A stretch of DNA of 64,000 nt from Mycobacterium sp. DL440 (GCF_011745145.1 NZ_CP050191.1:771991-835990); one strand, 5' to 3'; positions 34,907 through 44,747 are shown, counted from the stretch's first letter. Made by a program: numbers and translations. Notes: generated from the letters alone by a model not told the origin.

Positions 34907-35977
34907 ATGGGTAGCGACTACACCATAGTCGTCGGCACCATCGGCGACGGGCTCTGGCGCAGTACCGACGGTGGGGCTTCCTTTGGGCGTCCGAAGAACA
35001 CCAGTGGTCGGCCGTACAACACGGTGGACACCCTGGTTAAAGGGCTCGCCGTCGATCCGCACGATCCAGCACACGTTGTGGCGGGAATGGGCTTCAATGC
35101 CACGCCGTACTCCCCGGTGGTGGGCAGTTCCCACGCCATCATTGAAAGCCATGACGGCGGGGCGACCTGGGTGCCGTTACCGGGCTTCCCGCACCAGGTC
35201 GAGGTGTGGCGATTCGCGTTCGACCCCAACGTGCCCGGCCGCTGGTTTGCCGGCTCGCGGCCCGGCGCCATCTATCGGACCGAGAATGCCGGGGCCAGCT
35301 TTGAGCGGCTATCTCTCGACGTCGACGTCTACTGCCGTGGAATCGGGCTGACCCGCATTACGTCGATCTCGATAAACCCCGACGACACCAACATCATCCT
35401 CACGACGGTGGAGATCGGCGGTGTCTATCTGTCCCTGGACGGCGGTGACACGTGGGACCAGGTGATGACGAACATCGCCAGCCCCCCGCCGAACGGTGCA
35501 GTGTGGGGCGAAGACGGTCGGCTGGACTGCCACTACGGCCGATTCCTCGATGGTGATCCCGCGACCATGTTGGTGAGCACGCCAGATGGTCTCTACTCCA
35601 GTGACGACGTCGGCAAGACATGGACCGACTACCCGATCAAGCAGACCTTCCCCGCGCAGTATCACCGTGATATCGCGGTCAAGCTGGACGACCCGAACAC
35701 CATTTTCGTCGCGACCGGCGACAGCGTCGCGGGCGAGGTCGGCGCTGTTCAGATCACCCGTGACCGGGGTCAAACCTGGGAGACCGCGAACCTGCCCGAC
35801 GAGTGCAACTCGCCGATGTGGGCCCTTGGCCAGCATCCGAGTGACCCTGAGACGATCGTGGCGTGCACGCATCTGGGAATGTTGTTCGGATCCACCGACG
35901 CCGGACGCACATGGACGAAGTTCCGACGCGAATTCTCCGAGGTCCGGGCGATCTGCTGGTTGCCGACTGTCGCGTAA
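34907..35977 (+). CDS. Seven-repeat BNR/Asp-box beta-propeller protein
   Basis: A 356-residue protein made of seven Asp-box-like repeats: LWRSTDGGASF, IIESHDGGATW, IYRTENAGASF, VYLSLDGGDTW, LYSSDDVGKTW, VQITRDRGQTW and LFGSTDAGRTW. Seven repeats fit a seven-bladed propeller. There is no signal peptide or membrane segment, so it is probably cytoplasmic. AAAGGGGG precedes ATG 34907. Related actinobacterial proteins lie in catabolic clusters, but their role (lyase, hydrolase or scaffold) is not known to me. A truncated paralogue is at 50340-50510. Confidence 0.8.
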   Translation: MGSDYTIVVGTIGDGLWRSTDGGASFGRPKNTSGRPYNTVDTLVKGLAVDPHDPAHVVAGMGFNATPYSPVVGSSHAIIESHDGGATWVPLPGFPHQVEVWRFAFDPNVPGRWFAGSRPGAIYRTENAGASFERLSLDVDVYCRGIGLTRITSISINPDDTNIILTTVEIGGVYLSLDGGDTWDQVMTNIASPPPNGAVWGEDGRLDCHYGRFLDGDPATMLVSTPDGLYSSDDVGKTWTDYPIKQTFPAQYHRDIAVKLDDPNTIFVATGDSVAGEVGAVQITRDRGQTWETANLPDECNSPMWALGQHPSDPETIVACTHLGMLFGSTDAGRTWTKFRREFSEVRAICWLPTVA

Positions 35978-36021
35978 AGTCGATACACCAACAGCGGTCC
36001 CACAGAACGGTGAGTTGCTCA

Positions 36022-36825
36022 GTGCCCACGACTGAAGAACCGAGAAAACGGAAAGCAAGCCCGCGGAAGAGCGCGACAAAAGAGTCGGAGCCCGAGGACG
36101 AGTTCGACGACGAATTGTCACCGCCGAATTGGCAGTCGAAGGCGGTGGAACGGTCCCTGGGGCGCTCGCGGGCAGCGGCCGAAAAGCGTAGCGCCGCCTT
36201 CGTGAAGGCCGCACTGGCACTCGTGGAACGCCAGGGGGGACAGGACTTTACGGTCCAAGAGCTCGTGAATGACATGCGCATCTCCACCCGGACCTACTAT
36301 CAGTACTTCAGCAGCAAGGAGGAGCTCCTTGTCGCTATGTTCGAACAGGTACAGCGGGAGGACAACCGTGCGCTGCGTCCTCTTGTAGCTGCCGAGGAGG
36401 ACCCGCGCGAGCGACTCAAGGCCTTCGTGTTCGGCATCCTCAATCGCGCACACACCGGCTCACCCCGGTATGCGGTCGGGCGGCTACTCATCGAGCAGTT
36501 CATGCAGCTGCAGGTAAAGCACCCTGAAGAACTGCGCCATTCGTATGCAGGCGTGCTGGCCTACCTGACGAAGCTGCTGGTGGAAGCCACCTCTCCGGGC
36601 GGGGTCGAAACCGCGAGCCATCGGCGGATGGCGGGACTGGTCCTGCAGATGGTCGTCAGCTCGACTCAGGTGATGGTCCTTGGCTCTCCCGTCATCGATC
36701 CGCCACCCACGCCTGAAGAGGTCTGGCAATTCTGCCTCAGCGGCATCTCGGGGCTCGACGCCCCAGGTGGCGCGGCGGAGGAAGCGCCGCGTCGGCCGCG
36801 CAAGAGCAATTCTGTGGCCAATTAG
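36022..36825 (+). CDS. TetR-family regulator with long charged N-terminus
   Basis: A 267-residue TetR protein (GTG 36022; GTG 36010 also possible). About 55 charged residues, including EPEDEFDDEL, precede the HTH, which reads FTVQELVNDMRISTRTYYQY then FSSKEELLVAMF. The C-terminus also has a basic tail (RRPRKSN). It follows the beta-propeller gene at 45 bases and probably shares its message. Since that promoter has the shared operator-like site, this protein is a good candidate for the regulator that binds it. Confidence 0.88.
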   Translation: MPTTEEPRKRKASPRKSATKESEPEDEFDDELSPPNWQSKAVERSLGRSRAAAEKRSAAFVKAALALVERQGGQDFTVQELVNDMRISTRTYYQYFSSKEELLVAMFEQVQREDNRALRPLVAAEEDPRERLKAFVFGILNRAHTGSPRYAVGRLLIEQFMQLQVKHPEELRHSYAGVLAYLTKLLVEATSPGGVETASHRRMAGLVLQMVVSSTQVMVLGSPVIDPPPTPEEVWQFCLSGISGLDAPGGAAEEAPRRPRKSNSVAN

Positions 36826-36909
36826 GTGGCGCAGCAGTCCAATTTCATGTTGACGCGACGCGCTGTGCCGGGGCCCCGCTACCGCTGAAGATGGACCCGG
36901 CGGGCCGAC

Positions 36910-37680
36910 TCAGCGAGGTTGGAATCGCTGCGCGCCGTCCATCCGCACGACTTCGCCGTTGATGTAAGTGTTCTCCAGCAGGTGCTGCGCCAGGCTGGCG
37001 TATTCGGCTGGTGTGCCGAGACGCTTCGGAAATGGCACCGCCTCAGCGAACTTCTTGAGGCCCTCTTCGCCGATCTGCTCAAGTATCGGGGTACGGATCG
37101 TTCCGGGCGCGATAGTGTTCACCCGGATACCGACGGAACCGAGGTCGCGAGCGCCGGCCAAGGTCAATGAGATCACCCCGCCCTTTGCTGCGGAATACGC
37201 CGACTGGCCGATCTGCCCCTCGTATCCTGCTATCGAGGCGGTCATCACGATCGCGCCGCGTTCCCCACGTTCGTCGAGATCGGCCATGCCGAGTTTGGCG
37301 GCGGTCAGCCGCAACACGTTGTACGTGCCAGTGAGATAAAGATCCAACGTCGTCTTGAAGCCATCCAGCCCGGCCGGGTTGCCGTCACGCTTGAGTATCC
37401 GCTCAGCGACACCGAAACCACCGTGAGCGATCACCGCATAGCGCAAGACACCCAGGTCGTCGGCCTTACTCAAAGCGGCTTGCACGGACTCGTCATCTAG
37501 GACGTCGGTGCGAACGTACGCCACCCCGCCACCCAGCTCGTCGGCAAGCGCGGCTCCCTTCGCATCGTCGAGATCGGCGATGACAACGGTCGCACCGGCG
37601 GCGTGTAGCCGGCGGACAGTCGCCGCGCCGAGCCCGCCGGTTCCGCCGGTTACCAGGGCAACGCTTCCCTCGAACGACAC
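36910..37680 (-). CDS. Short-chain dehydrogenase (HSD10-like)
   Basis: A 256-residue SDR from GTG 37680, preceded by GAGGAGG. The cofactor motif is VALVTGGTGGLGAAT, the coenzyme Asp is in VVIADLDD, the active site is SAYSAAKGG (~residue 163), and the C-terminal ENTYINGEVVRMDG. The pattern, including the ISLTLAGARDLGS stretch, resembles 3-hydroxyacyl-CoA dehydrogenases of the type II (HSD10) group. It is divergent from the P450 at 38075; an operator-like site is 88 bp upstream. Confidence 0.9.
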   Translation of the reverse strand: MSFEGSVALVTGGTGGLGAATVRRLHAAGATVVIADLDDAKGAALADELGGGVAYVRTDVLDDESVQAALSKADDLGVLRYAVIAHGGFGVAERILKRDGNPAGLDGFKTTLDLYLTGTYNVLRLTAAKLGMADLDERGERGAIVMTASIAGYEGQIGQSAYSAAKGGVISLTLAGARDLGSVGIRVNTIAPGTIRTPILEQIGEEGLKKFAEAVPFPKRLGTPAEYASLAQHLLENTYINGEVVRMDGAQRFQPR

Positions 37681-37768
37681 AGGGTCCTCCTCATTCAAGT
37701 TGACTCTCAGGCTCGGAGCGGAGCCTGATCGGGTGCAATCTGTATGCCAAACCGACAATACCCAATGT

Positions 37769-37784
37769 GGAAAATTAAGTTACC
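37769..37784. promoter_or_regulatory. GGAAA-N6-TTACC operator-like site
   Basis: GGAAAATTAAGTTACC, an exact fit to the consensus, in the 394-bp divergent region between the SDR and the P450. It lies closer to the SDR start. The rest of this region holds no gene that I can support. Confidence 0.65.
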
Positions 37785-38074
37785 GGCACGGGACAATATT
37801 GATACCATACGGGCGTGCCTAGGCGTATACGTCGGCCCACCAGCCTGCGGGCCGCATCCCGGCAGTATCAACAGGCTGCGGGGCCCGCCCCGCGACTGCA
37901 GACGCATCCATATTGCGTGACTCGGATCACATCGCATAGTCTATGCAATGTTCTCAAGTTTGAAATCCGAGGACAAAAGATCAAAGACAGACCCGCTCGG
38001 TCAGCCAGCGAGCCGGGCATTTCCAGGGCCGCACAGTGGTTCGCGGCCGAACTCGGATACAGAGGAGAGGTACG

Positions 38075-39304
38075 TTGACGGTAGCGAGCCCGGCCGTGTC
38101 AGGAAGTCCCATTGAGTTCGACCCGTATTCCGACGACTTCTTCGACTCGCCGTACGAAACCTACCGACGTCTGCGCGATGAAGCGCCGGTCTACTACAAC
38201 GCGACCCACAACTTCTATGCGCTATCCCGCTACGAAGATGTCGCGCCGGCCTACAAGGACTTCGAAACCTACTCATCTGCCAGTGGTTTCAACCTGGACA
38301 TGATCGAAGCCACCAGGCAAGGGGAGGAGGTTCCAAAGTTCATCATCACGATGGATCCGCCGGAGCACCATCGGATGCGCAAGCTGGTCAGCAAGGCCTT
38401 CACTCCCCGCGCCATGGAGTTGTTGGAATCAATGGTGCGCGATCAGATTCGCACAGTCGCAGAGAAGGTCGATCCGACGTCGTTTGACGCGGTCGAAGAT
38501 TTCTCAGCGTTGTTCCCGATCCAGATCATTACCACCATGCTTGGCGTTCCCCCTGAGGATCGCGCGCAGGTGCGCATCTGGGTCGACAAAGCGCTTGCGC
38601 CCGAATCTGGCTCGCCAGACGCATCGCAAGAGACGCTTGAGTCGATCATCGCGCTATGGGACTACTACCACCGACTCGCTCAGCTTCGGCACGTCGAGCC
38701 GCGAGAAGACATGATCAGTCACCTGACTCGCGCCGAGATCACCGATGACGACGGGGAGCTCAGATCACTAGACGATCTCGAAATCGCCGGATTCGCCACC
38801 TTGCTCGGCGCGGCTGGAGCCGAAACCGTCGCCAAGCTGGTCGGCAATGCCGCCGTGATCTTTGCCGACAACCCCGGTGAATGGCAGAAACTGCTCGACA
38901 ACCGCAGCAAGGTCACCGCCGCGGTCGAGGAGCTCCTTCGATACGAGCCTCCGAATCACTACAACGTGCGCTACAGCACGCGGGACGTCACGCTGCACGG
39001 CACCACGATCCCGGCGGGCAGTTCCGTCATGTTGCTCATCGGTTCGGCGATGCGCGATGACCGGGTCTTCCCCAACGCCGACAGGTTTGACGTCGATCGC
39101 GAGCGACCTTTCGGATACAACCTATCCTTCGGATACGGAATCCATAGTTGTCTGGGGGCGGCGCTGGCCCGCATGGAGAGCCGCATCGCGATCGAGACTC
39201 TGCTCGATCTGATCCCCAAATACACGGTCGACCGTGCCGGCCTGCAGCGTGTCCATATGACGAACGTCCGCGGTTACGCGAACGTCCCGGTGCGCGCGCT
39301 GTGA
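38075..39304 (+). CDS. Cytochrome P450 monooxygenase
   Basis: A 409-residue P450 starting at TTG 38075, preceded by GAGGAGAGG. The I-helix motif reads LLGAAGAETVAK, with Glu in place of the usual Asp of AGxDT. The K-helix ExxR is EELLRYE and the heme loop FGYGIHSCLGAALARME. It differs clearly from the P450 at 17598. A fragment closely related to its 5' part is at 50720-51003, with KDFETxSSAxGFNLDM shared. A likely role is hydroxylation early in the pathway. Confidence 0.93.
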   Translation: MTVASPAVSGSPIEFDPYSDDFFDSPYETYRRLRDEAPVYYNATHNFYALSRYEDVAPAYKDFETYSSASGFNLDMIEATRQGEEVPKFIITMDPPEHHRMRKLVSKAFTPRAMELLESMVRDQIRTVAEKVDPTSFDAVEDFSALFPIQIITTMLGVPPEDRAQVRIWVDKALAPESGSPDASQETLESIIALWDYYHRLAQLRHVEPREDMISHLTRAEITDDDGELRSLDDLEIAGFATLLGAAGAETVAKLVGNAAVIFADNPGEWQKLLDNRSKVTAAVEELLRYEPPNHYNVRYSTRDVTLHGTTIPAGSSVMLLIGSAMRDDRVFPNADRFDVDRERPFGYNLSFGYGIHSCLGAALARMESRIAIETLLDLIPKYTVDRAGLQRVHMTNVRGYANVPVRAL

Positions 39305-39356
39305 CAGTGGCAGGTGCTCGAAGGCCCTTTGTAGACGACGGAATGAACGGGTAGCG

Positions 39357-40187
39357 ATGGCTGAGACAATTGGATTCATCGGCGCTGGGCAAATGGGCGA
39401 ACCTATGGTAGTGCGCCTGCTCGCTGCTGGCCACGACGTAGTACTGTTCGCCCGCCGTGACGATGTCCGGGATCGCCTTGCCAAGGCGGGTGCGGCGGTT
39501 ACTGATTCGATCCCACACGTGGCGGCAAAGAGCGACATACTGTTCGGATGCTTCTTCTCCGACAGCCAGTTGACGGACGCTGCTTCGGGGTCTGACGGAT
39601 TTATATCCAGTGCCAAACCTGGTTCGATCTTCGTATCGCATACCACAGGTAATCTATCTACACTCAAATCCATTGCTGCAGAATCGCCTTCACCACCGAC
39701 GATTCTGGATGCGCCGATCAGCGGCAGCGCCGACGACATCTTGGCGGGTAAACTCACCGTACTGATCGGCGGTCCCGCCGGTGCGGTGGAACAGGTCACC
39801 CCTGTCATCCGCGCCTACGCCGAAAACATCATCGCTGCCGGCGATTTGGGTAGCGCGTTGAATCTCAAGCTGATCAACAACGCGTTGTTTGCGGCCAACG
39901 CCCAGTTGGTGGCGGTGGCCACCGATATCGGCCGGCAGCTCGATGTTGCCCCTGCGGCACTTCTCGCGGCACTAGCTGTGTCCAGCGGTGGGAGTCGCGC
40001 GGCGTCATATGTTCAGGCAGCCGGGGGAGTCGACCAGTTCGCGACGTTGGTCGCGCCATTTCTACGCAAGGACATGGCTGCCGCCAAACTGCAGGCGGAT
40101 GAGGTCGGTGCCGATCTAGCGCTGCTGGCAGCGGTAGTGCAGGACGGCCCGCTCGAACTGACGTCCCAGACAGCCGCGGCCCATTGA
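39357..40187 (+). CDS. 3-hydroxyisobutyrate dehydrogenase-family protein
   Basis: A 276-residue beta-hydroxyacid dehydrogenase. The Rossmann motif is IGFIGAGQMGEPMV at the N-terminus, the substrate-binding motif APISGSADDILAGKLT (~residue 119) and the catalytic Lys in LNLKLINNALFAAN (~168). The ribosome site is weak, but ATG 39357 is the only start that keeps the Rossmann motif at the usual place. It follows the P450 by 52 bases. It would oxidise a 3-hydroxy acid or reduce a semialdehyde. Confidence 0.9.
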   Translation: MAETIGFIGAGQMGEPMVVRLLAAGHDVVLFARRDDVRDRLAKAGAAVTDSIPHVAAKSDILFGCFFSDSQLTDAASGSDGFISSAKPGSIFVSHTTGNLSTLKSIAAESPSPPTILDAPISGSADDILAGKLTVLIGGPAGAVEQVTPVIRAYAENIIAAGDLGSALNLKLINNALFAANAQLVAVATDIGRQLDVAPAALLAALAVSSGGSRAASYVQAAGGVDQFATLVAPFLRKDMAAAKLQADEVGADLALLAAVVQDGPLELTSQTAAAH

Positions 40188-40684
40188 CACCGGTCACCGT
40201 CCGCGGATCTCATCGTCGGCAGCGCCGGTAGGCAGTGACCTCCAGCCGTATTGCCGCAAACGCAGGGTCTTTGACGGCATGACCATCTAATGCCCTCATG
40301 GTACGCAGATTGAATCGCCCCCGGGGGTGAGAAGTGATATGGCAGTCGAGTTCCGCGCGACGGAGCTCAGCTGCCGCGATCGGTGACCGTCGAATGCCTC
40401 GACACTCATAAACTGCAGTACGGCGTCGATCCGATCTGCGTGTTGTTCGCACACGGTGTCACGTCGCGCCGTCCACCTAGTACGACACCTGCCGTCGTCA
40501 ATGGCCTGCTGATCTGGTGGGTAGCCGGTTCTGCCCGGACGGACCAAATGGATGGTGGTAGCGGACATTACAGATTCTTGGCGTGGCCCAGCCGCCACCG
40601 CTGATCAGACCCGACTCAAACACCACTCTGGTGGATGCAACTGGGGCACGCCGGAGCCGACCCAGTTGCTTCAGGCACCCTGCG
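40188..40684. other. Long intergenic region, no supported gene
   Basis: About 500 bases between converging genes. Minus-strand open frames exist (for example 40296-40598) but show no family motif, no ribosome site and broken, Arg-rich composition. It may hold a decayed gene. Confidence 0.5.
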
Positions 40685-41977
40685 CTAGCTTGTCCTGTTG
40701 CTGGTCCACTCCGGCCAGTGGTACGACGTGAAGTGGAACTTGCGGTCGCGCAACTGCTTGAGGAAGAGAAAGTCGCCCTTGTATCCACGGTGGTTGTACG
40801 GCCCGAACTCGATGTAGGTGCGGGGACCGCCGAGCACGGACGGCATCAGCTTGATGCGTTCGAGGCCGGCGGAGATGCCCTCTCCGGTCAGCAGCGGAGC
40901 GTTGTTGATCGCCTCAGCGGCCGTTCGGCCCTGGTCGTAAATCAACGCGAAGACGGTGTTGTCCATGCGGTAGCCGAACCGCTTCTCGAACCGATCGAGC
41001 GCAGGTCCCCAGTTGCGGTTCTTCTCAATGGCCTCGTGATCGCCCAGCGTCTGCTCGATGCCAACCCAGCCGTCGAGCGCATCGGCCCAGGCTTCGCTGC
41101 CAAGCGCCCACATGATCGCGGCGTTCATCACCTTGGGCGGGTCCCAGCCGATCCGCTCAAGGGAGGGATTGATCTGCGAGCTGTTCCACCCAAAGCCCGC
41201 ATACACCAGGGCATCTGGGCCCAGCTCGCGGATCTGGCGGAAGCCGGCGTCGAGCTCGTCCTCGGTGGGCCGCTGGTCGAAGTAGTGCTCCTTGAGGATC
41301 TCGATGCCGTACAGGCGGGCCTGCTCGCGGAAGAACATCTGATACTCGGTGTCGCCGGGGGAGCGCTCACCGGTCAACACGACCTTGCGGTAGCCCTGGC
41401 TGGCACAGTAGGCGGCGACGATCGCTATTTCCTCGCCGTGGCCACCATTGGGCAGCGAAAAGCAGTGCGGTCCAACGAATCGCGTGGTGCCACCCATCGT
41501 GATGTAAGGCACCTTCGACTCGTTGACGAGATCGCAGAGAACCAACGCATTGTCGGTCACCCCGATTGACAGGACGAGAACGCATCCGGCATCGACCAAC
41601 TCTAGGTATGCCTGCTTCACGTTCTTTGCCGAACCGGCCGGCAGACCGTTCACGTGCAGCGGGAGCAGTTCGATTCCGCGTTTGAGGCGGCCCTCGTTGA
41701 TCGCGTCTTCGAAGGCCAGGATGAGCGGGTCCAAGAACACGCCGAGGCCGATATCACTGCCCCCAGGGATTTCCGACATGAATCCGATGCGGATGGGTTC
41801 GAACGCCTCATTCGCAAGCTCACGGCCACTGGCGACCGGTCTGATGATGATTCGGTCCTCAGTGTCGAGGAGCTTCGCCTGCTCCACCGATGGGTGCGGC
41901 TTGGTGCCCAGTGTGGCGGCACCTTGGATGCTGCATTCGGCTCTCGCGGTAACGGTGGACAACGTTGTTCCCCTCAT
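40685..41977 (-). CDS. Periplasmic-binding-fold (Leu/Ile/Val-type) protein without signal peptide
   Basis: A 430-residue type I periplasmic-binding-fold protein of the branched-chain amino-acid receptor group. Core segments are IRIGFMSEIPGGSDIGLG, VDAGCVLVLSIGVTDNALVL, PYITMGGTTRFVGPH and YRKVVLTGERSPGDTEY. The N-terminal 60 residues show no hydrophobic core or lipobox, and no permease or ATPase gene is near. It may be a cytoplasmic sensor or enzyme-associated binding protein. The start at ATG 41977 lacks a good ribosome site. It lies downstream of an amidohydrolase and a CoA-transferase. Confidence 0.8.
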   Translation of the reverse strand: MRGTTLSTVTARAECSIQGAATLGTKPHPSVEQAKLLDTEDRIIIRPVASGRELANEAFEPIRIGFMSEIPGGSDIGLGVFLDPLILAFEDAINEGRLKRGIELLPLHVNGLPAGSAKNVKQAYLELVDAGCVLVLSIGVTDNALVLCDLVNESKVPYITMGGTTRFVGPHCFSLPNGGHGEEIAIVAAYCASQGYRKVVLTGERSPGDTEYQMFFREQARLYGIEILKEHYFDQRPTEDELDAGFRQIRELGPDALVYAGFGWNSSQINPSLERIGWDPPKVMNAAIMWALGSEAWADALDGWVGIEQTLGDHEAIEKNRNWGPALDRFEKRFGYRMDNTVFALIYDQGRTAAEAINNAPLLTGEGISAGLERIKLMPSVLGGPRTYIEFGPYNHRGYKGDFLFLKQLRDRKFHFTSYHWPEWTSNRTS

Positions 41978-42046
41978 TGAGTGATCACGACGTCTCTTAT
42001 GTCGCCGGGGCGACTCGGGTTGAGAGGTGTCGAGTGTGGATGTTCC

Positions 42047-43339
42047 CTATTTGGCGCCGGACATCTCCGCGGCCTTGGCCGCGAATTCGGCGAATGTGGT
42101 TTGCTCACCGGTGCGTTCGTGGCTCAGTGCCTGGATGGACACGTCGTGCCCTTGGGCTTGTGCGCGCAGTGCCCCGACGGTGGCTTGGTCTTTGGGGATG
42201 TGGGTGAACGGTTCGAAGTGATACAGCTTCATCGCGTTTTCATGGGTCATCTTGTTGATCTCGTCATCAGCCACGTCGTACGTTTTGAATACGGTGTCGA
42301 GTTCCTCTGGGGCGCCGGGCCACATCGAATCAGAATGCGGATAGTCCATCTCCCAGCAGATGTTGTCCACCCCGATCTCGTGGCGCAGTTTCACCCCGAC
42401 CGGATCGGAGATGAAGCATGTCATGAAATGCTCCCTGAATACTTCGGAGGGAAGTTTCCCGCCGAAGTCCTGATGAGTCCAGGTCGAGTGCATGTCGTAG
42501 GTGCGGTCCACCCGTTCCAGGAAGTACGGAATCCAGCCGGTCCCGCCCTCGGAGAGGGCGATCTTCAGATCGGGGTAGGTCTTGATCGGCTTGGACCACA
42601 GTAGATCCGCCGCGGCTTGGACGATATTCATCGGCTGCAAGGTGATCATCACATCCATCGGCGAATCCGGAGCCGGGATCGACAGCTTGCCCGAAGAGCC
42701 GATGTGGACGTTCATCACCGTCTCGGTCTCGACCAACGCCTCCCACAACGGCGTCCAATAGTCATCGTGAAAGCTCGGATAGCCCAGGGCAGCCGGGTTC
42801 TCGCTGAACGTCAACGAGTGAACACCCTTCTTCGATACCCGCCGCACTTCCTGGGCGCACAACTCGGCATCCCAGATCACCGGCAACGCCATCGGGATGA
42901 ATCGGCCCGGATGCGCTCCGCACCATTCGTCGATATGCCAGTCGTTGTAGGCCTGTACCAATGCCAACGAGAAATCGGAATCGTCGGTGGCGAACAGTCG
43001 GGCCGCGAAACCTGGGAACGACGGAAAGTTCATCGTGGCCAGGACTCCGCCGGCGTTCATGTCCTTGACCCGCTCGGCGGCGTCATAGCAGCCTTTGCGG
43101 ATCTCATCGAGCCCCTGGGGTTCCAGGCCGTACTCATCCTTGGGCCGGCCGGCGACCGCGTTCAAGGCCACGTTCGGGATCACTGTGTCCCGGAACTGCC
43201 ACGTATCGCTGCCGTCAGGGTTATGTACCAACCGCGGCGCCTCGTCGACGTACTTCGCCGGCAAGTGATTCGTGAACATGTTCGGCGGTTCAATGATGTG
43301 ATCATCGACCGAGATCAGAATCATGTCGTCCTTGTGCAC
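42047..43339 (-). CDS. Amidohydrolase-2 family protein
   Basis: A 430-residue TIM-barrel metal hydrolase/decarboxylase. The first metal motif is ISVDDHIIEPPNMF, the family stretch QAYNDWHIDEWCGAHPGRFI is present, then His in MNVHIGSSG and the terminal Asp in CWEMDYPHSDSMWP. GTG 43339 is preceded by AAAGGAC; ATG 43324 is possible. It is similar to the proteins at 45897 and 47108. The C-terminal ~60 residues are an extra tail rich in Ala and Glu. Confidence 0.9.
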   Translation of the reverse strand: MHKDDMILISVDDHIIEPPNMFTNHLPAKYVDEAPRLVHNPDGSDTWQFRDTVIPNVALNAVAGRPKDEYGLEPQGLDEIRKGCYDAAERVKDMNAGGVLATMNFPSFPGFAARLFATDDSDFSLALVQAYNDWHIDEWCGAHPGRFIPMALPVIWDAELCAQEVRRVSKKGVHSLTFSENPAALGYPSFHDDYWTPLWEALVETETVMNVHIGSSGKLSIPAPDSPMDVMITLQPMNIVQAAADLLWSKPIKTYPDLKIALSEGGTGWIPYFLERVDRTYDMHSTWTHQDFGGKLPSEVFREHFMTCFISDPVGVKLRHEIGVDNICWEMDYPHSDSMWPGAPEELDTVFKTYDVADDEINKMTHENAMKLYHFEPFTHIPKDQATVGALRAQAQGHDVSIQALSHERTGEQTTFAEFAAKAAEMSGAK

Positions 43340-43529
43340 GGCAGGTCCTTTCGAGTGGATGGATTTTAGGAGTCATTCGGCAGGCCGACACGCGTATGTC
43401 GGATCAGCTTCGCGGACCGGACGGCCCAATGTCGTCGATACGGCGGTTTCAAGCTCAGCCGGCACGATTCTGCGGGGCTGATCAAGGAGAGGGGTGCGCT
43501 GACGCTGTTCGCGCGAAGCCGCTTGTCCA

Positions 43530-44747
43530 CTACCCGATAGCTCCACGGACCTTGAGGTCCACTATTGCGTCCCAGCTGAGGCCGAGCTCCGCCAAGATCT
43601 CATCCCCGTGCTCGTTGAATTGGGGCGCCCGTGCCGTCGGTGCAGGTTTCCGATCGAATTGGACCGGTGCCGAAACGAGACGAAATGGCTTGCCTTCTGC
43701 CGTCTCGCAGTCTTGCAGATAGCCATTGGCGATTGCCTGAGCATCTGCCGCGGTCTCTCGCGCATCCTGCACCACCGCCCACTGGCCGGCGAAGTCATCG
43801 AGCTTGAGATGCCATTCATCGAGAGTTCGCTCTGCGAACACCTTTCGCAGCACGCCGATCGCGTCGAGGTGATTGTTGAGCAGGGAGGTGTAGTCCGCGA
43901 AGCGTGGATCGGCGGCGAGGTCTGGTCGCTCGATGACGTCGCAGAGAATGGGCCAATACTTGCCGCCCTGGAGACATGAGAAGCTCAGCCAGCGCCCGTC
44001 CTTGGTTTGGTAGTAACTCATGAGCGGGTTCATTGAGATGGCGTTGGCGGGCGGCGGGGTCCAGGCTTTGTCGAGTAGCAGGGCCAATGCGATGGCGTTG
44101 CCCATCGCCCACATGCCGGTCCCGAGCAGGGAAACGTCGATTTCGGTTGCCGCGCCTGTGCGCTCGCGGTGGAACAGGGCACCCATGATCCCGCCGGCGA
44201 TCGTCATGGCACCGATCGAGTCGCCGAAGCCAGGTGCCGGCATCACGGGAACATGGCCGTATTCTTCGCGCATGATGCCAACGGCGACGCCTGAGCGCGC
44301 CCAGAATGACAGGGAGTCGAACGACCCCCGGTCCGCTTGAGGGCCACGCTCCCCTTGGCCGGTGCCGCGGGCGTAGATGATCCGTTCGTTGTGCGCCCGG
44401 ATGTCGTCGACGTCGATCTTGAGCTTCGTGCGCACACCCGGGAGCTTGTTGGTGAGGAATACGTCTGAGGTCTGGGCCAATTGGTACAGAACCTCCCGCC
44501 CGTCCTCGGAGGTGAGGTCCAGGGCGAGGCTGCGCTTGCCGCGATTGGCATGTTCGAGGAGGACGTGCACGTCCGTGGGGACGGTAGTGACACCGGTTGA
44601 GGCCAACGCTCGCATCGCGTCGCCACGCTCAACGTGCTCGATCTTGACGACGTCTGCTCCCCAGTCAGCCAGAAGTGCAGAGGCGGCCGGGACGAATGTG
44701 TGATCGGCGACTTCGAGAATTCGAACACCTTGCATCACAGCGGTCAT
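43530..44747 (-). CDS. Class III (CaiB/BaiF) CoA-transferase
   Basis: A 405-residue family III CoA-transferase. It begins MTAVMQGVRILEVADHTFVP with GGGAG before ATG 44747; a longer open frame lacks family features. The family LLADWGADVVKIE and the catalytic-type Asp in PGFGDSIGAMTIAGG (~residue 176) are visible. It moves CoA from a donor thioester to an acid, an alternative to ligase activation. A 23-bp palindrome lies 129 bp upstream, between it and the divergent TetR. Confidence 0.92.
   Translation of the reverse strand: MTAVMQGVRILEVADHTFVPAASALLADWGADVVKIEHVERGDAMRALASTGVTTVPTDVHVLLEHANRGKRSLALDLTSEDGREVLYQLAQTSDVFLTNKLPGVRTKLKIDVDDIRAHNERIIYARGTGQGERGPQADRGSFDSLSFWARSGVAVGIMREEYGHVPVMPAPGFGDSIGAMTIAGGIMGALFHRERTGAATEIDVSLLGTGMWAMGNAIALALLLDKAWTPPPANAISMNPLMSYYQTKDGRWLSFSCLQGGKYWPILCDVIERPDLAADPRFADYTSLLNNHLDAIGVLRKVFAERTLDEWHLKLDDFAGQWAVVQDARETAADAQAIANGYLQDCETAEGKPFRLVSAPVQFDRKPAPTARAPQFNEHGDEILAELGLSWDAIVDLKVRGAIG

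Noticed and set aside
40296..40598. Possible 100-residue minus-strand gene
   Set aside because: No ribosome site, no family features and broken composition; left as a gene-free region.
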